From the NCBI RefSeq assembly GCF_964030865.1, contig NZ_OZ034984.1:310001-374000 (forward strand): a DNA stretch of 64,000 nt. The letters are read 5' to 3'. The DNA is from Spiroplasma endosymbiont of Dioctria linearis (GTDB taxonomy: Bacteria; Bacillota_I; Bacilli_A; Mycoplasmatales; Mycoplasmataceae). Shown here in pieces: positions 53,437-64,000 of this stretch. The notes beneath the pieces are model-generated. The model ran no database searches. It saw only the letters and a list, made by a program, of their open reading frames with translations, and was not told where the DNA came from. Position numbers and translations under genes: made by a program. Within the stretch, counting starts at the first letter, position 1; every line of letters begins with the position of its first letter.

Positions 53437-54888
53437 ATGAAATGAGAAAAATATAGTTTAATTAATGAAAGTCATTTAAATTTATTTAAAAAATATCATA
53501 ATAAAAAACAAAAAAATTGATACAACAATCAATTTCACTTAGCAGGTTATTGTGGATCAACAAATGATCCAAATGGATTAGTATATCATAAAGGACAATA
53601 TTATATTTTTATGCAAAATTGTCCTTTTAGTATTCAACATTATAATAAGTCTTGAGCGCTATATACAACAAAAGATTTTATTAATTATGTTTATGAGGGT
53701 TTAACTTTAATTCCTTCAACTGATTATGATAAAAATGGAGTTTTTTCAGGTAGTGCAAGAGTCAATAAAAATGGAGAAATTGAAATATATTACACAGGTA
53801 ATGTTAAGTTTAATGATTTAGAAAGAACAAGTTATACTTTAAAGGCTTTAATTGATTTAAAAGAAAAAAATGTAACTAAAGAATTATTATTTGAGTGTGA
53901 TTTAAAAAAATATACTGGTCACTTTAGAGACCCAGTTGTTTTTGAAAATAATAATAAATTATTTATGCTGAATGGTGCTCAAACTTTAGATGAAAAGGGA
54001 GTACTAAATGTATATGAATTTATTGATGAATCTTGACAATGAACTAAGGACATAATAGTTGATGAAAAGGATGAACAAAATTCTTATATGGTTGAATGTC
54101 CAAACTTTTTTAAAATAGAAAATAAAGATTATATTATGGCTTGTTTAGAGCAAAATGCCTCTTTAAAAGATGGAAGTCACTTTGTTAAATATAGAGAAGT
54201 TAAATTTGATAGCAAAGCAAATTTTAAATTTAAATCAGGCTTTAATAAAATTGATTTAGGTTTTGATTTTTATGCACCACAAATATTTTCAAATACTGAT
54301 GATAGAATTATTATGTTGGGTTGATTAGGAAACTCAAAATCTAATCCATTTCCCAAAGAACTAAAAACTTGAAGTAATCATTTAACTGTACCAAGACAAT
54401 TAACTTTAAAAAATAATATGATTACTCAATTGCCAATTAAAGAATTAGAAAAATTGAGATTAAATAAAATTTCTTTAAAAGATAATAGTTTTTATTATGA
54501 GAATGGTTTAGTAGAATTTATGGCAAATAAAATTTTAAATAAGGATTTTGAAATTTTAATTAAAAATAAAAATAAAAATATAGTTCTTAAAAATGAAAAT
54601 AATAATTTTTCAATAGATAGAAGTCTAATGGATTATAATGATGAATTAAATTTACCTTCAAAATTAAATTTTGATAACTTAAAAATTAATACTATCAGAA
54701 TTTTAATTGACAGAAGTTGTTTAGAAATATTCATTAATGAAGGGGAACAAGCTATTTCTTTAAGATTTTTTATTAAAAAGCATAATCAAATAATAACAAA
54801 CTTAAAAGAAGTGAATGTAATACAACTTGATTCAAATAAATATGTTTGAAATAATATAATTTTTAAAAATGAATTAAAGGAAAAATAA
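53437..54888 (+). CDS. scrB: Sucrose-6-phosphate hydrolase, GH32
   Basis: 483-residue cytoplasmic invertase-type enzyme that splits sucrose-6-phosphate to glucose-6-phosphate and fructose. All three acidic motifs are present: nucleophile Asp44 in TNDPNG, transition-state Asp165 in HFRDPVV and acid/base Glu220 in VECPNF. A C-terminal beta-sandwich (about 340-483) contains DRSCLEIFINEGE. Length is normal. The second gene of the sucrose operon, 2 nt after the permease. Confidence 0.92.
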
Positions 54889-54890
54889 AT

Positions 54891-55808
54891 ATGAAAAAAA
54901 TAATTTCAATAGGTGAAGTTTTAATGGATGTCTATTCTCAAGGAAAAAATGTTCAAAGTGAAGTAGGTGGAGCAAGTTTTAATGTTGCATGTTCAATTGC
55001 AGCTTTAAAAAATAATGAAAGTTACTTTATGGGAAGTTTAGGAAATGATGAGTATAAAAAAGAAATAGAACTATTAATAAAAAAATTTGATATTAAAAAA
55101 GATTTTATCCAAAATTCAAAATTACCAACAACAATTGCGAAAGTTACACTAGATGAAAATAGAGAAAGATTTTTTGAATTTATTAGAAATAGCGATGCTG
55201 ATTTTTCTTTATCTAAATTTGATGAAAAGAAATTAAAAGAAATTGATTTTATTCATTTTGGTAGTGCTACTGCTTTTTTATCAGGAGATTTAAATAAATC
55301 TTATTGAGATTTATTTAAATTTGCTAATGAAAATAAAATTAGTTTCTGCTTCGATCCAAACTTTAGAGATAAACTTTGAGTTACTAAAGAAGAGACTGCT
55401 ACTTTTAAAAGTCTGTGTAGTAAATTTTTGGAGAAAGCAAATTTGATAAAGCTAAGTGATGAGGAATTATTTTTATTAACTCAAATTAATAATGAAACTG
55501 AAGCATTAAAAAGTTTAATGAATAAGAATCCAAAAAGTTTAATTTGTATAACAAGAGGTAGCAAAGATACAATGTGTGGTTGAAAAAATGAAATTATTTT
55601 TGTAAGCACTATACAATCTGATATTGTAGAAGATACAACAGGAGCAGGCGATGCCTTTATATCTTGTTTAATAAATGATTACGTTACAGAAGAAATATGT
55701 AGTGATTCATCAAAGGAAAAAATTATTGAGATAGTTTCTAAAGCTAATGCATTTGCAAATAAGGCAGTTAGATATATTGGAGCTTTGGCTTTTCTAGAAA
55801 AGTTATAA
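54891..55808 (+). CDS. scrK: Fructokinase (PfkB family)
   Basis: 305-residue ribokinase-fold kinase. GEVLMDVYS and GGASFNVACSIAALK at the N-terminus, and DTTGAGDAFIS with catalytic Asp254. In third position behind sucrose PTS and sucrose-6-phosphate hydrolase, it should phosphorylate the released fructose to fructose-6-phosphate. It starts 2 nt after the hydrolase stop codon, with AAAGGA as ribosome site. Confidence 0.88.
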
Positions 55809-55851
55809 GAATAATTTTTACTAAAGACAGTAATTAAAAGGAAAATTTAAA

Positions 55852-56337
55852 ATGATAAATATAATTTTAAGTTCAAGATTAATTTTAAGAAAAGTTAATT
55901 TAGAAGATGCTTCTGATATGTTTGAATATGCATCAAATACAGAAAATATAAAATATGTAGAGTTTGAAAAACATAAGTCAATTGAAGATACAAAGATGAA
56001 TATAAAAAATTATTTTCTAAAAAACTCTGAAAATAAATTTGCAATAGTTTTAAAAGAAAATAATAAAATGATTGGCACAATAGAGTTTAGAATTAATGGT
56101 AATGAAGCAAATTTTGGATGAATTATTAATAAAGATTATTGATCAAAAGGTTTTTGTACAGAAGCTGCTAAGGAGTTAATAAAAATTTATAATGAAAAAT
56201 ATAATATTAGTTTATTTTCAGCTTTAGTTATGCCAAATAATTTTGCTTCAAAAAGGGTTCTTGAAAAACTTGGATTTAAGTATGAGAAAAATTTAATTAA
56301 AAAATTTAATTATGAAAAGTATATTTTAAAGTTCTAA
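55852..56337 (+). CDS. GNAT-family N-acetyltransferase (RimJ/RimL type)
   Basis: 161-residue acetyltransferase. SRLILRKVNLEDASDMF is the RimJ/RimL-type start, KMIGTIEFRI the central strand, DYWSKGFCTEAAKELIKI the acetyl-CoA P-loop region and NFASKRVLEKLGF the closing motif. It may modify a ribosomal protein or a small molecule. It lies 43 nt after fructokinase (AAAAGGA upstream), perhaps as a read-through gene, with no functional link evident. Confidence 0.85.
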
Positions 56338-56359
56338 AAATTATAATTTAGTTATTTTA

Positions 56360-57214
56360 TTAGATATCTTTTACACATCTAAAACCCATATTTCCAGCAG
56401 TTGATCTTGGTGCAGTTCCATTTCTAGAATATACTTTATATCTTTTACAAAAAGCATCATGACATAAATATGAACCACCCCTTATGGCATACTCTTTATT
56501 TTCATTAATCTCTAAATTAGATATTTCATCAGTTTTCTTTTTTTGAAAATATTCTAAGGAAACATTTTTTGCATTTATACATCATTCTCAAATATTTCCT
56601 AACATTTGATAAACTCCATAACCATTTGGTTCAAAGCTTTTTGCTGGAGCTAAATCTAAGAAACCATCTTCTAAGGTATTTCCAAAGGGAAAGTCTCCAT
56701 TTCAAATATTTAAATTATATTTATTATTTTGCTTTAATTCATTTCCTCAACTAAATTTATTTTGTATTAAACCACCTCTAGCTGCATATTCTCATTCCGC
56801 TTCGGTGGGCAATCTTTTCCCAGATCATTTGCAATATTCAATAGCGTCATATAATGAGACATGAACAACGGGGTAGTTCATTTTATTTATAATATTTGAT
56901 TTAGGACCTTGAGGGTGCTTTCAATTTGCACCAGGAACATCAAATCAAATACCCATTAAATCTGCTTTTTGATATTTAACTCTTTCTTCATCAGTTAAGA
57001 GAGCTGCAAATACAAATGAATTACCAAATTTTTCTGCTTCAGTTATATAGTTAGTTTCATTAATAAAATTTTGAAATTCTTCATTTGTGACAGAAGTTTC
57101 ATCGATATAAAAGCCATTAATATCTATAAGAGTAGGAGGACCTTCTTTATCATAAATAAAACCATCCTCAGAGTCACTTCCCATTAAAAACTTACCATTT
57201 TTTATTAAAATCAT
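56360..57214 (-). CDS. Formylglycine-generating-enzyme (SUMF1/FGE) family protein
   Basis: 284-residue protein of the FGE-sulfatase fold. Family marks from the start are GKFLMGSDSEDG, DETSVTNEEFQNF, VVHVSLYDAIEYCKW, RLPTEAEWEYAARGG and a C-terminal RGGSYLCHDAFCKRYK. The two copper-coordinating, catalytic cysteines of true FGE are present as Cys251 and Cys256, so it may really oxidise a cysteine to formylglycine in a target protein rather than being one of the many inactive homologues. No sulfatase gene lies in the window. GGAGGAA precedes its start. Confidence 0.85.
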
Positions 57215-57293
57215 AATTCCTCCATTACAATAATTATAGAATTTTTTCCAAAAAATGCAATTATTATTGTAAAATTTATTTGGAGATATAAAA

Positions 57294-58127
57294 ATGGGAA
57301 CTACATTACTATGATTATCTATTATTGTTTTATTGATCTCAATATTGGGATCAATTTCAGGAGTTGGAGGAGGGGTACTTTATGTTCCCTTATTTCTAGT
57401 ATTCTTGAATGATGAAATGAATGAGATAAAATATATATCTACATTTTTAGTATTTTTAGGTTCCTTTATGAACGTTGCAATTGAAATAGTAAAAAAAAGA
57501 CTTAACTATAAAATTTTATTAGTAGGAGTCGTCTTTTCAACGATTTCTATTTTAATTGGAAATATAATATCTAAAAGTATTAATTCAGATGCTGTAATTA
57601 AAATTATTGTAGCAATAACATTAATTATTGTAACTTTTATGTTAATTTATTCTGAATATTTCTTAAAAGTAAAAGATAGTAGTCAAAAGCAATATAAGCT
57701 TAATAAGAACTTTTACATAATAAATAATGAGGGTGATAAAATTAACATTATTTTATTATCTCTAATTTCATTTATTGGTGGAATTATAACATCTTTAACT
57801 GGAATGGGTGGGGGACCTATAATAATGCCTCTACTTATAATTATTTTTTCTTTAAAAATTAGTTCTGCAGCACCAATTTCACATACTTTAATCATGGTCT
57901 CATCTTTTATCTCTTTAATCTTGAATCCAATATCTATGGGTTATAATCCATGAGCTGTTAAAGAGATTTGAGTCAAAAATTTAGTTTTTGCTATACCAGT
58001 CATACTTGGTTTTATTGCAGCTATATATTTAAAAAAAGTTATTAAAAAAGAAATTTATATTAAGTGACTGTTAATTGTTGTAATTTGGATATCTATCATA
58101 AAAATAATTTTAGATTTAATTAAATAA
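57294..58127 (+). CDS. TSUP (TauE/SafE) family membrane exporter
   Basis: 277-residue protein with about eight transmembrane helices in two repeats. Each repeat carries the glycine-rich signature: GSISGVGGGVLYVPL in the first and TSLTGMGGGPIIMPL in the second, with the PISHT-type helix start after the second. The TauE/SafE family moves sulfite, sulfoacetate or other organosulfur anions. It is divergent from the FGE-like gene, an intriguing sulfur-related pairing but perhaps chance. TTTGGAGA precedes the start. Confidence 0.87.
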
Positions 58128-59024
58128 AAAATATTTACATTTAATGCATTTTATTTATGAGATTTAAAATATAATAATAAATTTTTGTATGAAACTTATT
58201 AAAATTACAAATAAATTATAAAAATATTGCAAAAAAGGGAGGAAAAAGTAGTTAATTTAAAGAAATAATTAAGGTAGTCAAGTGAGTTAATACTACTTTC
58301 AAAATCAGAATATGAAATTTTGGAAAAGCCTATTCTTTCTTGTACAACTTAAAAGATCATCAATGTAAGAAAAATTATCAAGAAGAATTTAGCTCAGATA
58401 ACAAATCAAAATTTAATTATGTCAATTTTATGTAAAATTATAGATAATAATTATATTTTATGCATTTTCTCTCATTAATGTTTCTTACAATTTTACTACT
58501 TGTTTTTTATTAATTTTTATCTTATAATTATACAAGATTATTAGAATTAATAATCGATAAAAATGAAACTAAAAATATTTTAGTAATTCTTAATTAATTT
58601 AAGTTCATCTACAATACAAATTTAATTATTGTTGTAGGGTTAATAATAAACTTATTAATCAATAATTTTATTAAATTATTAACGAATTTAAAAAAAAAAG
58701 AAAAGAAAAGTCTTTAGTAAATTTTAGAAATAGCAATAATTAATTAGAGGGATTTAAAATTGCTTATATATCTTGTACATTTGATTAACATATACTTAAA
58801 AAGTAGCAGGGGATATTAAATAATTTTATAATGAGATTTTAAAAGTTTTATAAAACAGAAGAAGAATTGAATTATTAAATAATAAATGGATATTATTACA
58901 ATTAGATTTTCATTATTTATTTAATTTATAACTTATTTAACTATTATATTTTGTATTTATTAATAGAAATTTTGGATATAAAATATTTTAAATTTAAAAA
59001 TTTGAATTAGAAGGCGGGAAAATT
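58128..59024. other. Large intergenic region holding gene debris
   Basis: About 900 bases without an intact gene between the TSUP exporter and cassette copy 2. The middle carries broken protein-like frames, listed separately. The last 80 bases resemble the leader of the copy-1 permease (ATAAAATATTTTAA, then GAATTAGAAGGCG), so the cassette duplication included its leader. Confidence 0.5.
58250..58714 (+). pseudogene. Degenerate membrane-protein gene(s)
   Basis: Broken frames read like coding sequence: LILLSKSEYEILEKPILSC, and later TRLLELIIDKNETKNILVIL followed, after one TAA, by NLIIVVGLIINLLINNFIKLL and a lysine-rich end. The pieces look like soluble and hydrophobic parts of a transporter permease. 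Family not assignable. Interrupted by several stops even under code 4. Confidence 0.35.
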
Positions 59025-60881
59025 ATGAAAGATATTAAAGCTAATATTAGTTTTTTTACAATATTTAAATTCCAGCTTAAGAGCATTTTCAGGGAAAAGA
59101 CTTTTATGATAATGTATTTAATATCAATTAGTCTATCAACTTTATTAGGTTTAGTAATAATGATATTTAAAACTTCTGATATGAAAGTTATAATATTTAA
59201 TTATTATGTACTAATACATACGTGTGCAATTGTGATTTTAATATCGATGAGATTATTAAATTATTTTTTTTATATTAAAAAAACAGATAAAACTATTAAT
59301 ATTATTTCAACTCAGCATTTAAAAAGATCAAAACTTTTTATTGTAACCAATATAGTTATTTGATTTTATTGTTTTATATTGTTTACAATTAATTATTTAA
59401 TTATAACAATTACAAATTTTGGCAATGGAGTTGTCTTTAAAATATCAACAGTTTACACATTATATTTATTCTTAATTATCATATTATTATCTAATTTTAT
59501 ATTGTTTTTATTGGCTGTGCTTTCTCCCCAAGCAACAGTAATTATAGTTACTTTAATAATGTCCTTTAGTTTTATATCAGCGTTACCTTATCAATTTTTA
59601 AAAACATCAGAAAAATCAAAAAACATTAATTTTTCAGGAGAAACAGGAAATGTAATTTTAAGAGTCGATAGTATTTATGATGCTTTTGATTTAGTTTCTT
59701 ATGTTAATAAATCTCAGATTGCTTACCCCAATTTAAGTAAGTATATTATTGATAATTTTTTGAATCAACAGTATAGAATAAGTACTATAAGTACAGAAGA
59801 AAATATAAATAATAGAAAAAACCTTTGAAATGATTTAGGTATCATTAGTGATAAACCTGTAAAAATTCGTTTTGATGCAAAAATATCTTCAGTTCCTTTT
59901 GATTCTGAAATATCAGATTGAAAATTTGATGATCAAATAAGATTGGAAACGTATTTAAAGTATAAATTTATTAGTACAAAGCAGTTAAAAGATATTATTG
60001 ATAAATCAGATCCTAATCTCATTGATGAGAACGGATATAATAAATTTAAAATTCTAAGTGAATTGTTAGAGTTTAATGATTTTATTAATTCTTATACAAA
60101 TAGTTTTCAAGAAAAATTTTATTATTTGTTTGATGATTATATTCAACTTGAAACATGTGATAAAAACAACATTGGAGAGTGTTGAAATTCAATTGATGAA
60201 CAAGGAAATACAAAAATTGAAAAAAATGGTTATATTGAATTAATTAAAAGTATGGATGGAAGAAATGAAACTAAGCCTACAAAAAGAGGATTTAAAATGT
60301 CTTATTTAAAGGAAATCTATCAGAATCATTTTATGAATCTAAATGGTTTAAAAATACAACACTCCTATGGTGAAAACATTATTGAAACGGATATGGATGA
60401 TAATTATAACTCTGAACAAAATTTGTATAATTCTATTTATAATCCATTGATGTTTACTACTAGAATATTAGAAGATTATTTTATAAATTATAGTTCAAAT
60501 TATGTTATAGCTACAAATTATAAAATTAATGAGTCAAGTAAAGAATGAATTGATTATCTTAATTCTAGAAAAGTTTATAATACATTATTCCATTTTAATT
60601 TTTTATCAAATGTATTTGTAAATTATACCTATTACGCAGGAATGAGTGATAATGATATCTGATTTGATTCAGATCTAAAGTCTAATATTTTATTAGACTC
60701 ACAAAAAAATTTTCTATTACCTTATAAAACTTATGATTTAATTATCAAAAATGGTTTAATTGATCCAAATTCTTATGATAGTGGTATGAAAACATATTTT
60801 TATTTATTAATTCAAATAGTTATTAGTTTATTTTTATACCTTATAGCTTTTTACAAATTTAATTCCTCAGATTTACAATAG
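59025..60881 (+). CDS. ABC-type permease with large extracytoplasmic domain, copy 2
   Basis: 618 residues, the same length and nearly the same sequence as the permease at 17906, with scattered substitutions (for example KANISFFTI against KNSINFFTI, DDNYNSEQNLYN against DQNYNSTQNFYS). N-terminal five or six helices (about 25-195), an external region of about 390 residues and one terminal helix are retained. Differences are more frequent in the external part. The stop codon overlaps a GTG by one base (TAGTG), just before the intact ATPase gene. Ribosome site AGAAGGCGGG. Confidence 0.8.
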
Positions 60882-60904
60882 TGAAAGAGAAGAGTGAAAA
60901 TAAT

Positions 60905-61834
60905 ATGGAAAAATTAATTGTTTTTGATAACTTTTTAAAAAAATTTAAATCTAATAAAATTGGACCAATAAGTTTTCAAATAGAAAAGGGAAAAATATGT
61001 GGTCTTTTAGGTACTAGCGGTAGTGGAAAAACTGTTATTTTGAATTCATTATTGGGTATTATTAAAAAATATAAAGGAAGTATATTAATTGATAAACTAA
61101 AAAGAAAATCAAGGAAATATCATAAATCAAATAGAAGAATTGGATATTACACTCAAATGGATTTTGCTTTACATGATATATCAGCATATAATTTCTTGAA
61201 AGATAGCTGTATGATAATGGGAGTTAAAAAGAAAAAAATAAAGGAAAAAGTTAAATATTGAATGCAGTATTTTGATGTTTGAGAACATAGAAATAAAAAA
61301 CTTAAAGATTACTCATGAGGAATGAAAAATCGAATGAATCTAATAATTTGTTTTATCAAAGATCCTGAAATAATTATTATGGATGAACCTGGAGCAAATT
61401 TGGACTCATATTGAAGAAATAAGGTAAAAAATTTATTGATTGAATTTAAAAAGCAAGGTAGAACAGTTATAATTACAGTTCATAATATCGATGAAATTTC
61501 AGATATTATAGATGAATACATAATTTTGGAAAATGGTAAAAAAATTTTTGAAGGCACAAAAGAGCAGTTAAATATATATCCAAAATATAAAATTTATATT
61601 AAGGATAACTTTAATGTTCAAGAATTTAGAAAGTATTTATTACAAGAAAATATAGTTTCTTTTAAATATGATCAGAATGAAAACTCGTTAGTAATTGCTG
61701 CTCAAACATATCGTCAAATTAACTACTTATTTTTATATTTAATTAAAAAAAATTTACCATTAAAAAATCTAGTAAAGTTACCTATAAATATGGAGTCAAT
61801 TCATAAAGCACTTGAAAATCGCAAGAACAATTAA
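60905..61834 (+). CDS. ABC transporter ATPase, copy 2 (intact)
   Basis: 309-residue ATPase and the reference for the broken copy at 19786. Walker A is GTSGSGKT, the signature is YSWGM rather than LSGGQ, Walker B and D-loop are IIIMDEPGANLDSYW, and the H-loop is ITVHNIDE. The C-terminal 90 residues (LNIYPKYKIYIKD to the end) form an extra domain kept in both copies. The Trp of the signature is TGA here and TGG in copy 1. ATG 60905 is the preferred start; GTG 60881, overlapping the permease stop, is possible. It forms a transporter with the permease just upstream. Confidence 0.88.
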
Positions 61835-62345
61835 ATATAACTAGTTAACTATGATTTTTTTTGTAAAACAATTACTCAGTAAAATTACTTTTTACTTTGT
61901 TATTATTAAAGTAATTGTAGTAATCTAGATTCTAATTTAGGTTGAAAACTTATTTTAATAACCTCTTTTCTTAAAGCAATTTTCTTAAAGCAATTTTCTT
62001 AATTAATTATTATTTTTATTTTATTTAATGATATCTCGTATAAAGCTTTCATTTATTTATTACAAAAAAATTCAAAATTTTTGTTAATTTAGAAGGGTAT
62101 AATTGTTTATTATTTATAGTCTAAATTAGATACTTCAAAAAAATAACTATTTTAATTAAAGATTTTGAGTTGTTCTTAAAATATTAATTATTAGTAATTA
62201 TTTTAAATATAATATTGTAAATGCATATTTTTATAATATTATATTTTGTTATAAAGTAGAACTGTAAAAAAAAAAAAAAAATAGCAAAAAAATTCAATTT
62301 AAGACTTAAAAAAATTGTTTATGTTATTTTTTATAAGGAGGAAAA
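61835..62345. other. Intergenic region with short tandem repeat and A16 tract
   Basis: About 510 bases without a supported gene. It contains a 14-bp tandem repeat (TTTCTTAAAGCAAT, two full copies at 61967-61994 and a partial third) and sixteen A (62266-62281) about 65 nt before the lipoprotein start. TATAATATTATA and TATGTT sequences on either side of the A tract are possible -10 boxes. The ribosome site ATAAGGAGG is strong. Confidence 0.5.
62266..62281 (+). repeat. A16 homopolymer upstream of the lipoprotein gene
   Basis: Sixteen consecutive A in the leader or promoter region of lipoprotein copy 2, mirroring the T17 tract before lipoprotein copy 1. Such tracts slip during replication and can switch expression. 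Confidence 0.5.
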
Positions 62346-64000
62346 ATGAAAAAAATTTTAAGTTTATTAGCTACAGTAGGTTTAGTGGCTACGTCAAGTT
62401 TAAGCGTTATTTCATGTGGAAAAAAAAGCTTACCTGAATTAGATGTTGAAAACTTGATTAAAGAGTTCAAAGAAGAGGTAAATAAAATCATAAGAGATCA
62501 TGCTGCTGAATATAACAAGAACTTTTTTTTGCTAGATTCAGAAAAAAATAGTAACTTACTATTTTTGACAAAAGAGAAAATTTTAAATTTTCTTAATGGT
62601 GAAGAAATAAAAAATAGTAATGATTTAATTAGAAAAGATTTGGAAAAAGATTTTAATACACTTTTTAAAACTAATATTATTAAAAGTAAAATTAATAATT
62701 TAAAAAATAAGGAGAAGTATCAATTAATTTTAGGAAATGTTGACTCAGTTTTTAAAGGAATTGAATTAAGTTCAAATGATAAAATATTTATATCTTCTAA
62801 AAACTCTTCTACAACAGAAGAAAAAATTTGATTTGGAACAACCAAGTTTGATTATTCAATATTAATAAATTTTAGTAATAAAATTGGTCAAATCGAAGAA
62901 TATAAAGTTACAAACATGAATACAATTATTTCTATTACTGATAGCGAAGTAGTAGCAGGAGATATTCAAGAAATGTATACAAAGATTGATAATACTTTTT
63001 TAAAAAATGAAATAAGTAAAATATATTCAAATAATTTACTTTTACTTGAGAAAGATTATTTGCATTTAAATTTAAATAGTGAATTTCAATCTTATTTAAA
63101 TGGTCAAAATTATAGAAAGGAATTTACTAACTTTATTTCTAAAGAGTTTAGAATTAATCTAAAATTAGATGGAAATAATTTTAATGATTTTAATCAAACA
63201 ATGGCATATAGAAATGATTATTCAATAAAACAAAATCATATTGAAATGCAGAATTTTCTAAAAAATAAGGATACTCAAATCTCAAACTTAATAAAAGCAA
63301 CAGAAAATGAAGTAGAAAAAATAGCTGATACTGATATAAAAAATAATTTGGATTTAATTTCACCTTCATTATATAATGACGAAGAATTAAAAAGTATAAT
63401 TAAATCTAGTTTAAGAATGTATAAAATGAAATTAGGAAGTATTTTTTATAAAATTGATGAACAAAATTTTGTAGAAATTCCTGATTTATATTTGAATTTT
63501 TGATACACAAAAAATAAAGAAATCACTTCAAGAAATGATTTTGAAAAAGATATAATTAATAATATAATTTTTACAACTGAAAAATATATTGAAGTATTTG
63601 AAGTATCTACTTCTTCAAAAAAAGGATGACTTTTTGATTTTAAGAGTGCTAGAATCATAGATTTATGATTCGAAAATGGACTAGAAGCAAAAACCGAAAA
63701 TATGAGTGAATATTCAAGTTTTTTAAAACCTGAATTATTAGATTTAAGAAATAAATTTCTTAAGGAGTCAAAGCAATCAATATATGAACTAGATATAACT
63801 TCTACTAGTACACCAACTAATGATGTTTTTAGAGCACGTAATTCAAACATCTGAGGAAAAAAAAATACAAGGGTGGAACTTGGAGTATTTGTGCCTATGT
63901 TTACAATTATAAATTGTGATATTACTTTAAAGTTTGATTATTTGCAAATTTTATCTGAAACAATTACTTTCGAATGACTCTCTTCAGCATACTTAGTACT
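62346..64000 (+). CDS. Lipoprotein of the cassette, copy 2 (runs off the window)
   Basis: At least 551 codons, open to the window end. The signal peptide MKKILSLLATVGLVATSSLS leads to a lipobox (LSVISC) with acylated Cys24, so the product is a surface lipoprotein. It aligns along its length with the lipoprotein at 15566 (NKNFF, VDSVFKGIELSSNDKIF, VAGDIQEMY, FVEIPDLYLNFW) but is far more diverged than the adjoining permeases and ATPases are. This fits a surface-exposed, fast-evolving component. Order relative to the transporter differs from copy 1 within the window, but a further permease could lie beyond 64000. Confidence 0.85.

Noticed and set aside
61967-62000. 14-bp tandem repeat as a CRISPR or origin iteron
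   Set aside because: Only two full copies, no spacers and no associated genes; most likely a replication slip.

Overview
The window is AT-rich DNA from a mollicute of the Spiroplasma/Entomoplasma/Mesoplasma group. UGA must be read as tryptophan: almost every gene is crossed by in-frame TGA, and the two copies of one ABC ATPase carry TGG in one and TGA in the other at the same codon (20197-20199 versus the second copy near 61317). Lipoproteins begin with the MKKxL...VATSS..C signal typical of this group. Metabolism is built on phosphotransferase (PTS) sugar uptake. All coordinates below were re-derived with genetic code 4, so genes run through TGA. No tRNA, rRNA or CRISPR array was recognised.

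Layout. 0.2-6.2 kb: a secreted protein, then an RpiR regulator, a beta-glucoside PTS EIIABC and a 6-phospho-beta-glucosidase. 6.3-11.6 kb: S1-domain protein, alpha/beta hydrolase (minus strand), an unknown protein paired with a dual-specificity phosphatase, and an AEC permease with a D-lactate-type dehydrogenase. 11.6-13.0 kb: a gene desert with a decayed minus-strand gene, strong hairpins and a candidate structured RNA ending in a terminator. 13.0-15.2 kb: small membrane and coiled-coil proteins and the GTPase EngB. 15.5-20.7 kb: lipoprotein, multi-spanning permease, and an ABC ATPase broken by a nonsense codon. 20.7-22.4 kb: an insertion sequence lying inside an IS3-type remnant. 22.5-25.3 kb: ADP-ribosylglycohydrolase, PfkB kinase and PnuC. 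25.4-30.7 kb: nitroreductase (minus), HAD phosphatase, mannose-6-phosphate isomerase and a fructose/mannose-type PTS EIIABC. 30.8-35.6 kb: a second RpiR, beta-glucoside PTS and 6-phospho-beta-glucosidase module.

35.7-45.5 kb is the most interesting metabolic island. It holds a split cellobiose-type PTS (EIIB, EIIC, and EIIA at the far end), three unknown proteins, an amidohydrolase, DgaE-like and DgaF-like enzymes, a MupG/DUF871 glycosidase, an FGGY kinase and an RpiR regulator. Together they suggest uptake, cleavage, deacylation, deamination and aldol cleavage of an amino-sugar-acid glycoside. A 5'-truncated rpiB remnant follows. 46.0-48.5 kb: a drug/lipid-type ABC exporter and a convergent short-chain dehydrogenase. 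49.1-55.8 kb: a trehalose/glucose-type PTS EIIBC, a GntR regulator, and a sucrose PTS with sucrose-6-phosphate hydrolase and fructokinase. 55.8-58.1 kb: acetyltransferase, formylglycine-generating-enzyme homologue (minus) and a TSUP exporter. 58.1-59.0 kb is gene debris. 59.0-64.0 kb is the intact second copy of the permease/ATPase pair followed by a second lipoprotein cut by the window end.

Two cross-cutting patterns stand out. Four PTS permeases of different families carry long cytoplasmic coiled-coil tails. Long A/T homopolymer tracts (15-17 nt) lie upstream of both cassette lipoproteins, an RpiR gene and the dehydrogenase, a possible phase-variation layer.
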